DNA of 64,000 nucleotides from Citrobacter europaeus. Its GTDB lineage: Bacteria > Pseudomonadota > Gammaproteobacteria > Enterobacterales > Enterobacteriaceae. The notes below the pieces were generated by a model. It did not search any database, was not told where the DNA came from, and saw nothing but the letters and a program-made list of their open reading frames with translations. Of the stretch, positions 33,990-44,524 are shown one piece after another (the first letter of the stretch is position 1; each line of letters begins with the position of its first letter). The translations under genes and the position numbers were made by a program. The stretch is taken from assembly GCA_020099315.1 (NCBI GenBank), contig CP083650.1, positions 3,534,001 through 3,598,000 of the forward strand, in the 5' to 3' direction.

Positions 33990-36302
33990 CTACTGCATCG
34001 AAAATCTCACCGTCGCCACCTGCCCGGCGTCATCCATCACCAGCAGTTGATAATCCCCTTTCGTCGCCAGCCGTAGCGTAAGATGTTGTCCGCGTTCATC
34101 CAGCCTTTCGCCATTGAGAAACCACCAGCGCTCACCTGACCCGCCGGTGGTTCGTACCGGCAATGAGGCTTGTGCAGAACCGGGTAAACGCCTCACAATC
34201 GCGCCATCACGCACCCCTGTCAACTGCAACGGCAGCGAATCGTCCTGCCCCAGCGGCGGACACGTGGCAGAAACCGGTGGTAATCTCGCCCTACGGCGTT
34301 CTGACTCCGGCAGCCATGGCTCCAGCGGTAAAGGCCAGACGATTAATGTTTGTTCGCGCGCCTGCGGGCAATCTGCCGCCACACGTTTGCCTTCTTCGTC
34401 CAGCCAGACGGGGAAACGAATGCCGCTCACCCCCTCCTGCTCGGGCAATAGCAACGTTGGCGGCTGGCTGCCGTCCAGTATCCAGGTTGCCAGACGACGT
34501 CGACAGTTGCTGTCACCGGGCGCAAGAGATTGCCCACCAGGCCAGCACACCACGCCACGGCTAACGGATACCGGACGCGGATCTTCCGGCTGATTTGTCC
34601 CGCGAGAGAGCAGAAGATTATTGACCTGATTAAGCAGCGGCACGGCACTGGCAAATCCAAACTGGCCCACAACTGGCGTTCCGTCTGGTCTGCCAGTCCA
34701 GATACCGATCACATAACGGGCGTTAACACCAATCGCCCACGCATCGCGATAGCCATAGCTGGTGCCCGTTTTCCACGCCAGCGGGACCACTCTGCTCAAA
34801 GCGTTATCCGGTAGCGGTTGCGCTTCATCGGCCATAATACGGCGAATAATCCACGCCGCGCCCGCCGACATCAACGGACGTTCAAGCAGTGGGTCGCCCG
34901 GCTGCAGACGCAGTTTTCCCGCTTTTCCCTGGCGAGCAAAGGCGCTGTAGGCTGCGGCTATATCTTCCAGCCTTGCCCCCGCGCCGCCTAAAATCAGCGA
35001 CAGATTCGGCGCTGCCCCTGCGGGCAGATACAGCGGTAAGCCAACGTTACGTAACGATGCGGCAAAACGCTTCGGGCCATAGGCTTCGAGTACCTGTACG
35101 GCGGGTAAATTCAACGACCTTACCAGCGCTTCGCTCATACTCACCGGTCCATGAAAACCGCTGTCAAAATTCCCTGGTCGATAGTCCCCGGTTCGCCGAG
35201 GTACATCCTGCAACAGCGAAGCAGGATGAATGAGTCCGTCATCCAGCGCCAGACCATATACAAACGGCTTTAGTACCGAGCCCGGCGAACGGATCGCATT
35301 CACCATATCCACATGACCAAAGCGGGAGTCGTCATTCATATCTACCGACCCCACCCAGCCACGCACGCTCATATCGGTGTGATCGACCACAATCATCGCC
35401 AGCGAACTGCGCGCAGGTAAGCGCCCCTTCCAGTTTTGCGCCAGCTCTTCCAGTTGGCGCTGCAACCCGGCGTCAAGGGTGGTCACGATTTTATCGCTTC
35501 GGCTTTTTCCCAGCATCATGCGCGAGAATAACGGCGCTAACTGCGGCATTTGTCTGGGCGCCAACCAGACCGGTTCTTCGCGCGACTCCTGTACCTGTCT
35601 GGCAGGCCAAATGCCCTGCGTCGCCATACGTTCGAGCACTTTATTGCGCGCCGCTTGCGCGCGATCCGGCCAACGATCCGGGCGCAGACGACTCGGCGCC
35701 TGGGGCAGCACCGCCAGCAGCGCAGCATCGGAATAACTCAATTGCGCGGGCGATTTGCCAAGATAGGCCCAGCTTGCCGCCCCCACGCCCTGCAGCGTAC
35801 CGCCAAATGGCGCACGGTTAAGATACAGCGTCAGGATGTCGCGCTTGGAGAGGTGCCATTCCAGCTGCAATGCGCGCCAGAGCTGGCGGAACTTGCCGCC
35901 GAAGGTTCGCGGATGGGGATCGAGTAATCGTGCTACCTGCATGGTGAGCGTACTGCCGCCCGAAACCACACGCCCAGAGGAGAGGTCCTGCCACGCTGCG
36001 CGCAGCACGGAAAACGGATTGACGCCGGGATGTTTCCAGAACCAGCGGTCTTCGTAGTTAATTAACGCCTCAAGGTAGCGAGGCGATACCTCATCAATAG
36101 CCACCGGATAACGCCAGATACCGTCCGCATCGGCGAAGCGCCACAGCGGCGTACCATCATGCGCCACCACGACCCGTGCCGGATCGACTTCGTGCAGCGG
36201 CAGCGGCCAGATTTTATCTGCCGCCCAAACCGCCGCCAGAAACAATAGCGCAACGGCTGCCACCCAGAGCCAGCAGCCGCGTTTACCCAACCCGCGCATC
36301 AT
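33990..36302 (-). CDS. pbpC: Penicillin-binding protein 1C
   Basis: Bifunctional class A PBP of 770 residues, the E. coli length. One N-terminal transmembrane helix (about 9-27). The transglycosylase domain (about 50-240) carries EDRWFWKHPGVNPFSVLRA and GGSTLTMQVARLL. The transpeptidase domain has SPGSVLKPF (active-site serine) and WKTGTSYGYRD (KTG). The C-terminal BiPBP_C beta domain is at about 690-770. The ATG pair at 36302 follows the yfhM TAA directly, so translation is coupled. The pairing of pbpC with an alpha-2-macroglobulin gene is widespread and suggests repair of the wall when the envelope is breached. Confidence 0.98.
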   Translation of the reverse strand: MMRGLGKRGCWLWVAAVALLFLAAVWAADKIWPLPLHEVDPARVVVAHDGTPLWRFADADGIWRYPVAIDEVSPRYLEALINYEDRWFWKHPGVNPFSVLRAAWQDLSSGRVVSGGSTLTMQVARLLDPHPRTFGGKFRQLWRALQLEWHLSKRDILTLYLNRAPFGGTLQGVGAASWAYLGKSPAQLSYSDAALLAVLPQAPSRLRPDRWPDRAQAARNKVLERMATQGIWPARQVQESREEPVWLAPRQMPQLAPLFSRMMLGKSRSDKIVTTLDAGLQRQLEELAQNWKGRLPARSSLAMIVVDHTDMSVRGWVGSVDMNDDSRFGHVDMVNAIRSPGSVLKPFVYGLALDDGLIHPASLLQDVPRRTGDYRPGNFDSGFHGPVSMSEALVRSLNLPAVQVLEAYGPKRFAASLRNVGLPLYLPAGAAPNLSLILGGAGARLEDIAAAYSAFARQGKAGKLRLQPGDPLLERPLMSAGAAWIIRRIMADEAQPLPDNALSRVVPLAWKTGTSYGYRDAWAIGVNARYVIGIWTGRPDGTPVVGQFGFASAVPLLNQVNNLLLSRGTNQPEDPRPVSVSRGVVCWPGGQSLAPGDSNCRRRLATWILDGSQPPTLLLPEQEGVSGIRFPVWLDEEGKRVAADCPQAREQTLIVWPLPLEPWLPESERRRARLPPVSATCPPLGQDDSLPLQLTGVRDGAIVRRLPGSAQASLPVRTTGGSGERWWFLNGERLDERGQHLTLRLATKGDYQLLVMDDAGQVATVRFSMQ

Positions 36303-39300
36303 TTACGGTCTGACAATCAAAAGTCCCTCTGTCGCACCGGTCGCGCGCCACTGCGGAACATACATTGATTCCACCTGCGGGACAGGAACCTGGTAGGTCC
36401 CCGGCGTTACCGCCCGCGCCAGATACACCAGCGTAACCGGTTGTCCTTCATTGACCGCCACCGCGGCAACAAAGCGATCGTCACGGAATTCAACGTGCTG
36501 GATATCCGCTTGTTGCATCTGATTGAGCAGATTCGCTACTTCGCTACCGCTATCCTGCAGGCTGGCGCTGCCGTTGGCCAGATTCTGGTTTTCCAGCTCC
36601 AGGCCGGCTGGCAGTAAATCGACCACCAGCGCATCCGGTACATTCTGGCTGGCTTTCACCTCCAGCCAGACCAGCACCAGCTCGCCGCTGCGCAGAGAAT
36701 CCAGCGATTTGCTGTTTCCGTCTAGCCCCAGGATTTGACGCTCAATATGCAAAACGTTGCTGGCAGGCGTCGGTGAGGTTTGCGGGTAACCGCTCACATC
36801 CAGACGCAGCCACAGTGGCAAATTACCGGTATTGGTGACGCTCAGCGTAGACAACGCATCGGCATCCAGATTCCGCGTCTGTGATTTCTCCCCGGCTAAC
36901 GGTTGTTCAGAGAGTGACGTTTGCGCCTGCCATGTGCCTGGCAAGTCCTGTAACGTACGCGCGGCAAGGAACAGCGCATTATTTTCCTGAGTAGAGAGCC
37001 AGCGCTGCCCAAAGGCCTGTTCTGACAAGGTGCTCAGCAAGGTATTCTGCACGTCAGGTTTGAGTTTGTTCTCTTCCAGCAAGGCCAGCATCAGCGCGTT
37101 GTCGCGCAGCTGGCTGCCGTAATCCGCCATCCACTGCTGCGCGTCGCGACGTGGTGTATTCAGCGCCAGGGTCAACGCCTGTTCACTGCGGTTGGCATCG
37201 CCCATGTTTTTCAGCGCGATCCCCAGTTGCAACAGCGGTAAACCGGAAGCGGCCTGTGCACGGTGATCCCAGATCTCACGCAGCGCGCCGAGCGGGGCTT
37301 TCTGCTGACGAGCCAGCACCAGCGCGGCGTAGGCCTGTACGGCAAATCGGCTTGCTGATGCGTCGTCGGTATAGCGAATCGACATCATGCCCGGATCCTG
37401 CAAATAGCGCAGCAGCCGCTCGTTACCCCGGTTAATCACCTCCGCCGGGACGCTGTAGCCCTGTTCATTCGCTCGCACGAGGAAATCCATCACATACGCG
37501 GTCAGCCAGTACTCTTCCGATCCGTTTTTATCCCACAGCGCAAAACCGCCGTTATCACGCTGCATTTGCAGTAAACGAGAAATACCAATGTCTACTGCCG
37601 CACGGCGTTTTTCATCGCTATCACCCGCGATACCTAACGCCTTCAGCTGTGCGGCGTTGGTATATAAAGAAGGGAACAACCCGCTCGCCGTTTGCTCGAG
37701 GCAACCGTAAGGGTAGGCTTTCAGTTCGCGGATGTAGCGCGCCAGATTCAGCGGCGGCTTACCGCTAAACAGCAATTGCCCCTGCATCGTCGCTGGGGAG
37801 AAATTGGTCAGTTCTTCGACCGGAAGCTGCCAGGTTGCCCCCGGCTGAAGTGCGACGCCGTTATTCACGGTTTGCGCCGGGAATGCCGGTCGCACGCCAA
37901 TCTTCCACTGTTTATGCTGCACAGGCAGCGTTTCACCCGGTAAAGTCAGACCGCTAATTTCTGCCTGAATTTCGCCATCGCCAAAACCCTCCTGCGCGCG
38001 CACCGGAATAAACAGCGTAGTCCGTACGCCTGGCGCCAGATTCACCGGGGCGGGATCTTGCCCCATGAGTTCCAGCAGACCGCTGGCCGCGAGCTTAATA
38101 TTCAGCGTTTGTGGTTTGTCAGTCAGGTTGATCACATCCAGCGTCAGACGCGAGGTATCGCCCCCTGCCAGAAAGCGCGGCATGTTCAGTTCAGCAATCA
38201 TCGGCGCGGCGACAATCACTTTGCTTTCGCTGCTGCCAAAATCATCCGCCGTCCAGGCTTGCGCCATTACCCGCAGCTCGCCGTTGAAATCACCAATCGG
38301 TAACGTCACCGTACCTTCGCCCTGCTCGTTAAGCGTAACCGGCAGCGCCTGTTGCGCCACAATATTGACGTGATTGACCGGTGGCTTACCGCCGCGTTTT
38401 AATTCATCGCCATCACCACCAAAGCGCAGCGCCGCCAGGCGCCCTTGCCCTTCGATCACCTGGCCGTAAATATCATAAATATCTGCACCATAGCGTTTTT
38501 GCCCGAAAAACGCCTGCCACGGATCCGGCGTGGCGTAGTCGGTAATGTTCAACACCCCGCTGTCGACGGCTGAGACCAGCACATTAACCTGCTTTGGCAC
38601 CTCGCCATTTTTAACGCTGGCTTTAATCTTGACGGTCAACGGCTGATTTGGCCGTATTTTCGCCGGGCTTTCCAGGGCCAGCGCCAGACGACGGTTTTCA
38701 TCGCCTAACGGTAAATGTAGTAAGCCGACCGCCCGTTTTGGCGTTGCCGAACGGGACTTGTCGCCAGGACGAACCACCAGCGCACTGAGATACAAATCGT
38801 GGCGATTCCAGGCTTTATCGACCGGGATGGAGATATCGAGACCATCCGCCGGTACGTCTATTTCTTGCCACCACAGCGGGCCTTCGCTGGATTCCACCAT
38901 TGCATAACCTTTGCCAGCAGCGGGAGCGGCAACGTGTAGCTTCATGGTATCGCCAGGACGATAGCTGGGTTTATCAAGTTTCAGGGTCACGCGATCGGGA
39001 CGCACTGCCCCACTGCCGTCGCTGTTATCCTGCCAGCTATAACCCGCCCAGAAGCGTACGCTGCTCACCGCATCATTCGGGGCTTTGACTTCCAGACGAT
39101 AGGCACCCCACTCAACCGGAAAGCTGACTTTACCGGTCTCATCCGCTTTAAGATCCAGGGTCTGCTCACCCTCAACAAGATCCTTTTGATCGAACTGTGA
39201 TTGCCAGCCCTCGCCTTCAGACCAGTTCCAGTAATAATCACGACGTTCACGGATCAAACGCACCTGCAAGCCGGACACCGCTTTTTTATCGCCTTGCGCA

Positions 39301-41237
39301 TCGGCATACACAATATCGAAAGCAGCGTTGCTGTCTTCATCGACAATAGGCTGATTCACGGTGGTATCGGTGCGGTAATCATAAACGGCTTTTGCCGCAA
39401 ACTGCGGACGAATACCCGGCAGTGTGTCCGCAGGCCAGATGGCTTGTTCAGCCCGACGCGTTACCGGACGGCCACCTGATTCCAGCAGGCTGGCTTGCAG
39501 GATCACCTGTAACGGAGAATGTGTCTCCTGCCATTGGCTGTTGGTCGTCACTTCGCCGCGACCGTGATCATCCAGCGTCAACTGCACTTCATCGAGACTG
39601 CGGGAAAGGTTTTCTTCGGCAATATTACCAAACTGGAACCCTGGTAATGCCTGCACCGCTTCGCGCAGCGGGCGCAGGAAAAGCTGCCCTTGCAGGGCAT
39701 TGCCGTTAGCGGGCGCGCCGTACAGGTAGTAGCCCACTACCGAGAACTTCACTTCATCAGTTGGCGCTACCGGCATTTTGCTGGCGGTGAGATTGAGCGC
39801 CATCCGCTCCGGCATAAAATCTTCAACGTGGAAATCCCACATCCGCGACTGGTTGTCGCCTGTATTGGCACGAATATGCCACATACCGGTTGGCGCGCTG
39901 CTGTCCAGCGGCCAGCTAAAGCGGTACAGGCCGTTCTCCGGCTGGCTAACTACCGAGCGTAAGACCTGTCCGTCGGGCTTAACGACTTCCAGCTTCACTG
40001 GCTGGTCGGGTAACGTTTTACCGTCGCTGTCACGCAGTAATCCGTTGAGGATCACCGTCTCGCCAGGCCGATAGAGGTCACGGGGACCAAACATAAAGAA
40101 CTGTTTGCTATATCCCGGCGCACCAGCAATATCAAACTCAGCCAGGTCCAACGCCGGAAGCTTCAGATCCAGCAGCGTGGTTTGTCCGTCTTTGCGGGCC
40201 AACAATAAGGCCGCGTCTTTATCGGTCTTAAGCGTTACATGACCCTGGGTGTCGCTGGTTGCCTGCGCCAGCGTCTGCCCTTTTTCGTTGAGTAACGTGA
40301 CCTCAATACCCTGCTGCGCGGCGCCGTTTTCAAGACTCTGCGTAAAGACATCCAGTTGATTGTGGTAACGGTGCGCAGACACACCAATATCGCTGAGCGT
40401 GAACAGCGTCGCGGCATTGCTGTAGTTGTATTGTCCAGCCTGATTCATCACTGCGATGTAAACGCCCGCTTGCTGCAACGGCTTGATATCGCTCAGCGGC
40501 AGCAGCAGCTTCTCACGGGTGTTACGCGCCGGATTGAGGTCAAAGCGTCCGGTATAAACCAGTTCCGCCATTTTCAGCAGATTGTCGGACTCCCAGTTTG
40601 CCAACGAGTTGCGGTATTCCCACTGGCTGACAAACGCGCCGAGCGACTCAGGCTTTACGCGAAAGAAGTTCACATCCACGCTATTAACGTTAAGAGCCAT
40701 AACCGGCAGCCCTTCAATCACTTTTCCCGGCAGCAGCGAGCCACGACTGGCGAACCCTACGCTTGGCTGAACGTCGCGGGTGGTAATGTTTTTTTCATAA
40801 TCTATAGAGAACGTCGCTTTATTCAGCGCCAACAAATCACGCTCAATAGTCACCACCAGTTCCCGGTTGGGTTCGAGATGGCGTAAGCGTAGCTCTTTCA
40901 GATTTGGCGCCAGCTCCCAGGCACCATCCACTTTGCCGCTTTTTTTATCAACAACGTGCACGACGCGGGAAAAATCTTGTTCTGGATCGAGGGGAATGGA
41001 GAAGGTCAACACGAGCGTTGCCGCACCGTCGAGCTGGACCTCTGAGGCATCCAGCAGCGTCAGCGACTTGCCCTGGCTTTGCTGCATCAGCTTTTGTAAT
41101 TGGGCCTTGTCTTTTACTGGCGCAGTCTGGGAAGCTGGCGAGTCAGGTTTCGCAGCCGTCGGTGATTTTTCATTATTATTATCGCACCCAACCAGTGCCA
41201 GCATCAGCATGCAGGCCGCTACGCGTAAATGTTTCAT
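36303..41237 (-). CDS. yfhM: Alpha-2-macroglobulin family lipoprotein YfhM
   Basis: Periplasmic, probably inner-membrane-anchored protease trap of 1644 residues (E. coli 1653). The signal peptide ends in lipobox LALVGC followed by DN, an Asp at +2 that favours inner-membrane retention. MG beta domains run through the first two thirds. The thioester motif CLEQ (in YPYGCLEQTASG) sits in the alpha-helical TED domain near residue 1180; its Cys and Gln form the reactive bond that captures proteases. A receptor-binding-like domain closes the chain. It is adjacent to pbpC (TAA directly abuts the pbpC ATG) and divergent from sseA. Confidence 0.97.
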   Translation of the reverse strand: MKHLRVAACMLMLALVGCDNNNEKSPTAAKPDSPASQTAPVKDKAQLQKLMQQSQGKSLTLLDASEVQLDGAATLVLTFSIPLDPEQDFSRVVHVVDKKSGKVDGAWELAPNLKELRLRHLEPNRELVVTIERDLLALNKATFSIDYEKNITTRDVQPSVGFASRGSLLPGKVIEGLPVMALNVNSVDVNFFRVKPESLGAFVSQWEYRNSLANWESDNLLKMAELVYTGRFDLNPARNTREKLLLPLSDIKPLQQAGVYIAVMNQAGQYNYSNAATLFTLSDIGVSAHRYHNQLDVFTQSLENGAAQQGIEVTLLNEKGQTLAQATSDTQGHVTLKTDKDAALLLARKDGQTTLLDLKLPALDLAEFDIAGAPGYSKQFFMFGPRDLYRPGETVILNGLLRDSDGKTLPDQPVKLEVVKPDGQVLRSVVSQPENGLYRFSWPLDSSAPTGMWHIRANTGDNQSRMWDFHVEDFMPERMALNLTASKMPVAPTDEVKFSVVGYYLYGAPANGNALQGQLFLRPLREAVQALPGFQFGNIAEENLSRSLDEVQLTLDDHGRGEVTTNSQWQETHSPLQVILQASLLESGGRPVTRRAEQAIWPADTLPGIRPQFAAKAVYDYRTDTTVNQPIVDEDSNAAFDIVYADAQGDKKAVSGLQVRLIRERRDYYWNWSEGEGWQSQFDQKDLVEGEQTLDLKADETGKVSFPVEWGAYRLEVKAPNDAVSSVRFWAGYSWQDNSDGSGAVRPDRVTLKLDKPSYRPGDTMKLHVAAPAAGKGYAMVESSEGPLWWQEIDVPADGLDISIPVDKAWNRHDLYLSALVVRPGDKSRSATPKRAVGLLHLPLGDENRRLALALESPAKIRPNQPLTVKIKASVKNGEVPKQVNVLVSAVDSGVLNITDYATPDPWQAFFGQKRYGADIYDIYGQVIEGQGRLAALRFGGDGDELKRGGKPPVNHVNIVAQQALPVTLNEQGEGTVTLPIGDFNGELRVMAQAWTADDFGSSESKVIVAAPMIAELNMPRFLAGGDTSRLTLDVINLTDKPQTLNIKLAASGLLELMGQDPAPVNLAPGVRTTLFIPVRAQEGFGDGEIQAEISGLTLPGETLPVQHKQWKIGVRPAFPAQTVNNGVALQPGATWQLPVEELTNFSPATMQGQLLFSGKPPLNLARYIRELKAYPYGCLEQTASGLFPSLYTNAAQLKALGIAGDSDEKRRAAVDIGISRLLQMQRDNGGFALWDKNGSEEYWLTAYVMDFLVRANEQGYSVPAEVINRGNERLLRYLQDPGMMSIRYTDDASASRFAVQAYAALVLARQQKAPLGALREIWDHRAQAASGLPLLQLGIALKNMGDANRSEQALTLALNTPRRDAQQWMADYGSQLRDNALMLALLEENKLKPDVQNTLLSTLSEQAFGQRWLSTQENNALFLAARTLQDLPGTWQAQTSLSEQPLAGEKSQTRNLDADALSTLSVTNTGNLPLWLRLDVSGYPQTSPTPASNVLHIERQILGLDGNSKSLDSLRSGELVLVWLEVKASQNVPDALVVDLLPAGLELENQNLANGSASLQDSGSEVANLLNQMQQADIQHVEFRDDRFVAAVAVNEGQPVTLVYLARAVTPGTYQVPVPQVESMYVPQWRATGATEGLLIVRP

Positions 41238-41443
41238 TTTTCATCCCTGGCCGCAGTGGCCCGTTAGCTACGTAGAACAACTATTATGCGTCAGATTTCC
41301 GGCTGTGGAAGCCAGTAACTGTACAACGTTGTCCTAATTTTAGTGATTAATGTGGATTCGCCTGACAAATCAGCCTCTTTTACTTGTCGCTTTGTACTAA
41401 ACGTCCGACAATTTGCCAAAACCTGGTAAAAATGGAGATGCCT

Positions 41444-42289
41444 ATGACCACCGCCTTCTTTGTCGCTGCCGACTGGCTTGCCGAACACATTGACGACCCG
41501 GAAATACAAATTCTTGATGCCCGGATGGCACCTCCAGGACAGGAAGATCGCGATGTTGGCGAGGAGTATCGTGCGGGCCATATTCCTGGCGCAGTCTTTT
41601 TTGATATTGAAGCGCTTTCCGACCATACGTCACCGCTACCGCATATGATGCCGCGCCCGGAAGCCTTTGCTGTAGCTATGCGTGAGCTGGGCGTTGATCA
41701 GGATAAACATCTGATTGTCTACGATGACGGAAATCTGTTTTCCGCTCCACGCGCATGGTGGATGCTGCGGACTTTTGGCGTCGAGAATGTCTCCATTCTG
41801 GCGGGCGGTCTGGCAGGCTGGCAGCGTGATGAGCTAATGCTCCAGGAAGGAGATGAGGATTTACCTGAAGGTGAATTTAACGTGGCATTTACGCCTGAAG
41901 CCGTCGTGCGCGTCACTGATGTGCTGCTGGCCAGTCATGAAAAAACGGCGCAGATCGTCGATGCCCGTCCGGCTGCGCGTTTTAATGCTGAAGTTGACGA
42001 GCCGCGTCCAGGCCTGAAACGTGGTCATGTGCCCGGTGCGCTTAACGTACCGTGGACAGAGCTGGTTCGTGACGGTGAACTGAAAACCACCGACGAACTG
42101 GATGCTATTTTCTTCAGCCACGGCGTAAGCTTTGACCGCCCCATTATCGCCAGCTGCGGCTCTGGCGTAACGGCTGCTGTCGTGGTACTGGCGCTTGCCA
42201 CGCTGGGCGTTTCTAACGTCGCATTGTATGACGGCGCATGGAGCGAATGGGGAGCGCGGAGTGATTTACCGGTAGAACCGAAATTATAA
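41444..42289 (+). CDS. sseA: 3-mercaptopyruvate sulfurtransferase
   Basis: Transfers sulfur from 3-mercaptopyruvate to thiols or cyanide. It has two tandem rhodanese domains. The C-terminal one has the active-site loop CGSGVTAAVV (Cys near 237), the mercaptopyruvate type rather than the thiosulfate CRKGVT type. The ATG at 41444 gives 281 residues, as in E. coli, with GGAG seven bases upstream; a longer open frame is not conserved. It is divergent from yfhM and convergent with sseB. Confidence 0.97.
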   Translation: MTTAFFVAADWLAEHIDDPEIQILDARMAPPGQEDRDVGEEYRAGHIPGAVFFDIEALSDHTSPLPHMMPRPEAFAVAMRELGVDQDKHLIVYDDGNLFSAPRAWWMLRTFGVENVSILAGGLAGWQRDELMLQEGDEDLPEGEFNVAFTPEAVVRVTDVLLASHEKTAQIVDARPAARFNAEVDEPRPGLKRGHVPGALNVPWTELVRDGELKTTDELDAIFFSHGVSFDRPIIASCGSGVTAAVVVLALATLGVSNVALYDGAWSEWGARSDLPVEPKL

Positions 42290-42299
42290 AGCTGGAAAA

Positions 42300-42329
42300 G
42301 CCGGATAGCGCTTCGCTCATCCGGCCTAC
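42300..42329. repeat. REP element between sseA and sseB
   Basis: GCCGGATAGCGCTTCGCTCATCCGGCCTAC palindrome fills most of the 43-bp gap between the convergent stop codons and probably protects both 3' ends. Confidence 0.85.
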
Positions 42330-42332
42330 AAT

Positions 42333-43109
42333 TTAGATAATCCGGTTCTGTTTAAAGTCGCGCAGGAAACCACCCCATCGGCGCTCATAGAACGGGGCGA
42401 TGTGCTCAGTGATAAAGTGGCTGACGCCCTTCTCGCCTTTCTTCACCTGGCAGATGTCAATGGGTTCATCACCCGGCAACGTATCGGTTGCGACGCTGCC
42501 CGCAGCGTGGATGATCTCTTCAATATCCCCTTCCGCTTCAATACCAATCAGCAGATTCGGCTGGGCTTCCGCGCTTTCTTTGATTGAGCAGAGAAACGCG
42601 CGTTTTACCGGCTTGATGGTTTTAAACAGCGTGGTCAGCGAGTCAATCATCTGCGCTGGCGGCTCAGCGACTTCAGAGAGGATCAGCGATTCACCGCCTT
42701 CGAGTACTTCCTGGGTGCTCAGCGGATTACCCTCTTCCCCCATCAGCAGGCTTACCTCACGCGGCATAAATTCTTTGCCGGTCGGCAGTTTCGCGTTGAG
42801 AAACAGCGTTTCGCCGAGCGTCATTTCAAACAACGTACGCACCGGCATCACGACAAACGCTTGTTCATCTTCCACCGCCTGTTGCAGGGCTTCCAGAGAG
42901 GTGAAGAACGGGATCACGGTCGTGCCGTCTTCTTTCTCCCAGTGCTGCAGATCGAGGGCGCTGTCTTCAACCACCGCCTCACCTTCAGCGGCGGTACCCG
43001 GTACCCAGACGGTGGATTCCAGTAAAGTACGGAAAAATGCCGGACGATGCGCAGGCTCTGTCGCCGCTTGCTCCAGCAATGTTTCTAGTTCATTTTTTGA
43101 TTCGGACAT
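42333..43109 (-). CDS. sseB: SseB (enhanced serine sensitivity protein)
   Basis: A 258-residue cytoplasmic protein nearly identical to E. coli SseB, linked to serine sensitivity by overexpression; its biochemical role is unknown. The ATG at 43109 (MSESKNELETLLEQA) gives the exact family length. SseB N- and C-terminal domains are visible (TLFEMTLGETLFLNAKLPTG; HIAPFYERRWGGFLRDFKQN). It should not be confused with the unrelated SPI-2 translocon protein of the same name. It lies 70 bp downstream of pepB with a REP element between them. Confidence 0.96.
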   Translation of the reverse strand: MSESKNELETLLEQAATEPAHRPAFFRTLLESTVWVPGTAAEGEAVVEDSALDLQHWEKEDGTTVIPFFTSLEALQQAVEDEQAFVVMPVRTLFEMTLGETLFLNAKLPTGKEFMPREVSLLMGEEGNPLSTQEVLEGGESLILSEVAEPPAQMIDSLTTLFKTIKPVKRAFLCSIKESAEAQPNLLIGIEAEGDIEEIIHAAGSVATDTLPGDEPIDICQVKKGEKGVSHFITEHIAPFYERRWGGFLRDFKQNRII

Positions 43110-43135
43110 AAGTATCACAAATTGGATGAATACAT

Positions 43136-43165
43136 GTAGGCCGGATAAGCGTAGCGCCATCCGGC
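43136..43165. repeat. REP element between pepB and sseB
   Basis: GTAGGCCGGATAAGCGTAGCGCCATCCGGC palindrome just after the pepB stop. Confidence 0.85.
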
Positions 43166-43179
43166 AATACAGTAATAAA

Positions 43180-44463
43180 TTATGCGGTCAGCAGATTCGC
43201 GATAGTGCGCACACCCAGACCAGTTGCACCCGCAGACCACTGCTCAACCGGCGCTTTGCGATAGGTTGCGGAGCAGTCGATATGCAGCCAGCCCTGCTGG
43301 TAGTTTTCCACGAAATGGGACAGGAAGCCCGCCGCGGTGCTTGCGCCAGCCGGGTAAGCCGCACTGCCGGTGTTATTCAGTTCAGCAAAATTAGACGGCA
43401 ACTGGCTTCGGTGGAACTCTGCCAGCGGCAGACGCCAGAACGGTTCGTTTTCTTGTGCCGCACTTGCCAGCAGGCGAGCAGCCAGCTGATCATCAAAGCT
43501 AAACAGCGCGTGGTAATCATTGCCCAGCGCGGTTTTCGCCGCGCCGGTCAGCGTGGCGGCATCAATGATCAGTTCCGGTTTCTGCGCGCTGGCGTCGATC
43601 AGGCCATCGGCCAGCACCAGGCGCCCTTCGGCATCGGTATTCATTACTTCAACTTTTTTACCGTTGCGATAGTGAATAATATCGCCGAGCTTAAAAGCGT
43701 TGCCGCTGATCAGGTTATCCGCGCAGCACAGATACAGCTTCACGCGCTTGTTCAGACCACGGGTGATGGCAAACGCCAGCGCGCCGGTGACCGTTGCCGC
43801 ACCGCCCATGTCGGACTTCATTGAGTCCATAAATGCGCTTTGCTTGATGCTGTAACCGCCGGAGTCAAAGGTAATTCCCTTGCCAACCAGACAGGCATAA
43901 ACCGGGGCTTCCTTGTCGCCAGTCGGGTTGTAATCCAGCGCCAGCAGCACCGGCGGACGTTCGGAGCCACGACCCACGGTATGCAGTCCCATGTAGTTCT
44001 GCTCACGCAGATCTTCGCCTTTGGTGATCCGGTAAGAGACGTTATCACAAGCCACGCCACACAGCAGGTCGACTGCGCGTTGCGCCAGTTGTTCCGGGCC
44101 CAGCTCTTCTGCCGGGGCGTTAATGGTATCGCGCACCCAGTCAATTATCTTCAGACGGTTGTCCAGCTCTTTGCGCTGCGCTTCGTCCAGGGTAGCCCAC
44201 TCAACTTTGCGGGTGCCTTTTGGTCCTTTATAGCCCTGCCAGAAAGCCCAGCTGCGTTCGGTATCCCAGCCTTCACCGTCCAGTTGAACGTGTTTAATCC
44301 CCAGACCGTCAATTTTACGTGCGGCGCGCTGGATAAGGCCGAGGTCATCTTTCCCGTTCAGATGCAGGGTAATGCCGTCATTATTAATGCTGTATGTCGC
44401 CTTTTCACCCCAGCGGGCGTCAGCGGGTTGCGTGGAAAGCGTAATTTTCATGGCTTCTGTCAT
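43180..44463 (-). CDS. pepB: Peptidase B (leucyl aminopeptidase family)
   Basis: Cytosolic M17 metallo-aminopeptidase of 427 residues, identical in length to E. coli PepB. The ATG at 44463 (MTEAMKITLSTQPADARWGE) is conserved; the long open frame upstream overlaps iscX and is not coding. Metal and catalytic residues are in GKGITFDSGGYSIK, DMGGAATVTGAL and the M17 signature NTDAEGRLVLADGL. It sits at the end of the isc region, after iscX, with a hairpin between them. Confidence 0.98.
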   Translation of the reverse strand: MTEAMKITLSTQPADARWGEKATYSINNDGITLHLNGKDDLGLIQRAARKIDGLGIKHVQLDGEGWDTERSWAFWQGYKGPKGTRKVEWATLDEAQRKELDNRLKIIDWVRDTINAPAEELGPEQLAQRAVDLLCGVACDNVSYRITKGEDLREQNYMGLHTVGRGSERPPVLLALDYNPTGDKEAPVYACLVGKGITFDSGGYSIKQSAFMDSMKSDMGGAATVTGALAFAITRGLNKRVKLYLCCADNLISGNAFKLGDIIHYRNGKKVEVMNTDAEGRLVLADGLIDASAQKPELIIDAATLTGAAKTALGNDYHALFSFDDQLAARLLASAAQENEPFWRLPLAEFHRSQLPSNFAELNNTGSAAYPAGASTAAGFLSHFVENYQQGWLHIDCSATYRKAPVEQWSAGATGLGVRTIANLLTA

Positions 44464-44492
44464 TTTATTTATCCTTATTTTCGCGCATACAG

Positions 44493-44521
44493 GAAAACGG
44501 GCCACCCGTGGGCAGCCCGTT
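44493..44521 (-). terminator. Terminator-like hairpin between iscX and pepB
   Basis: AACGGGC (44496-44502) pairs with GCCCGTT (44515-44521), with an extra inner CCCAC/GTGGG pairing. On the minus strand TTTTCC follows. It probably ends or trims the isc transcript. Confidence 0.6.
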
Positions 44522-44524
44522 GAC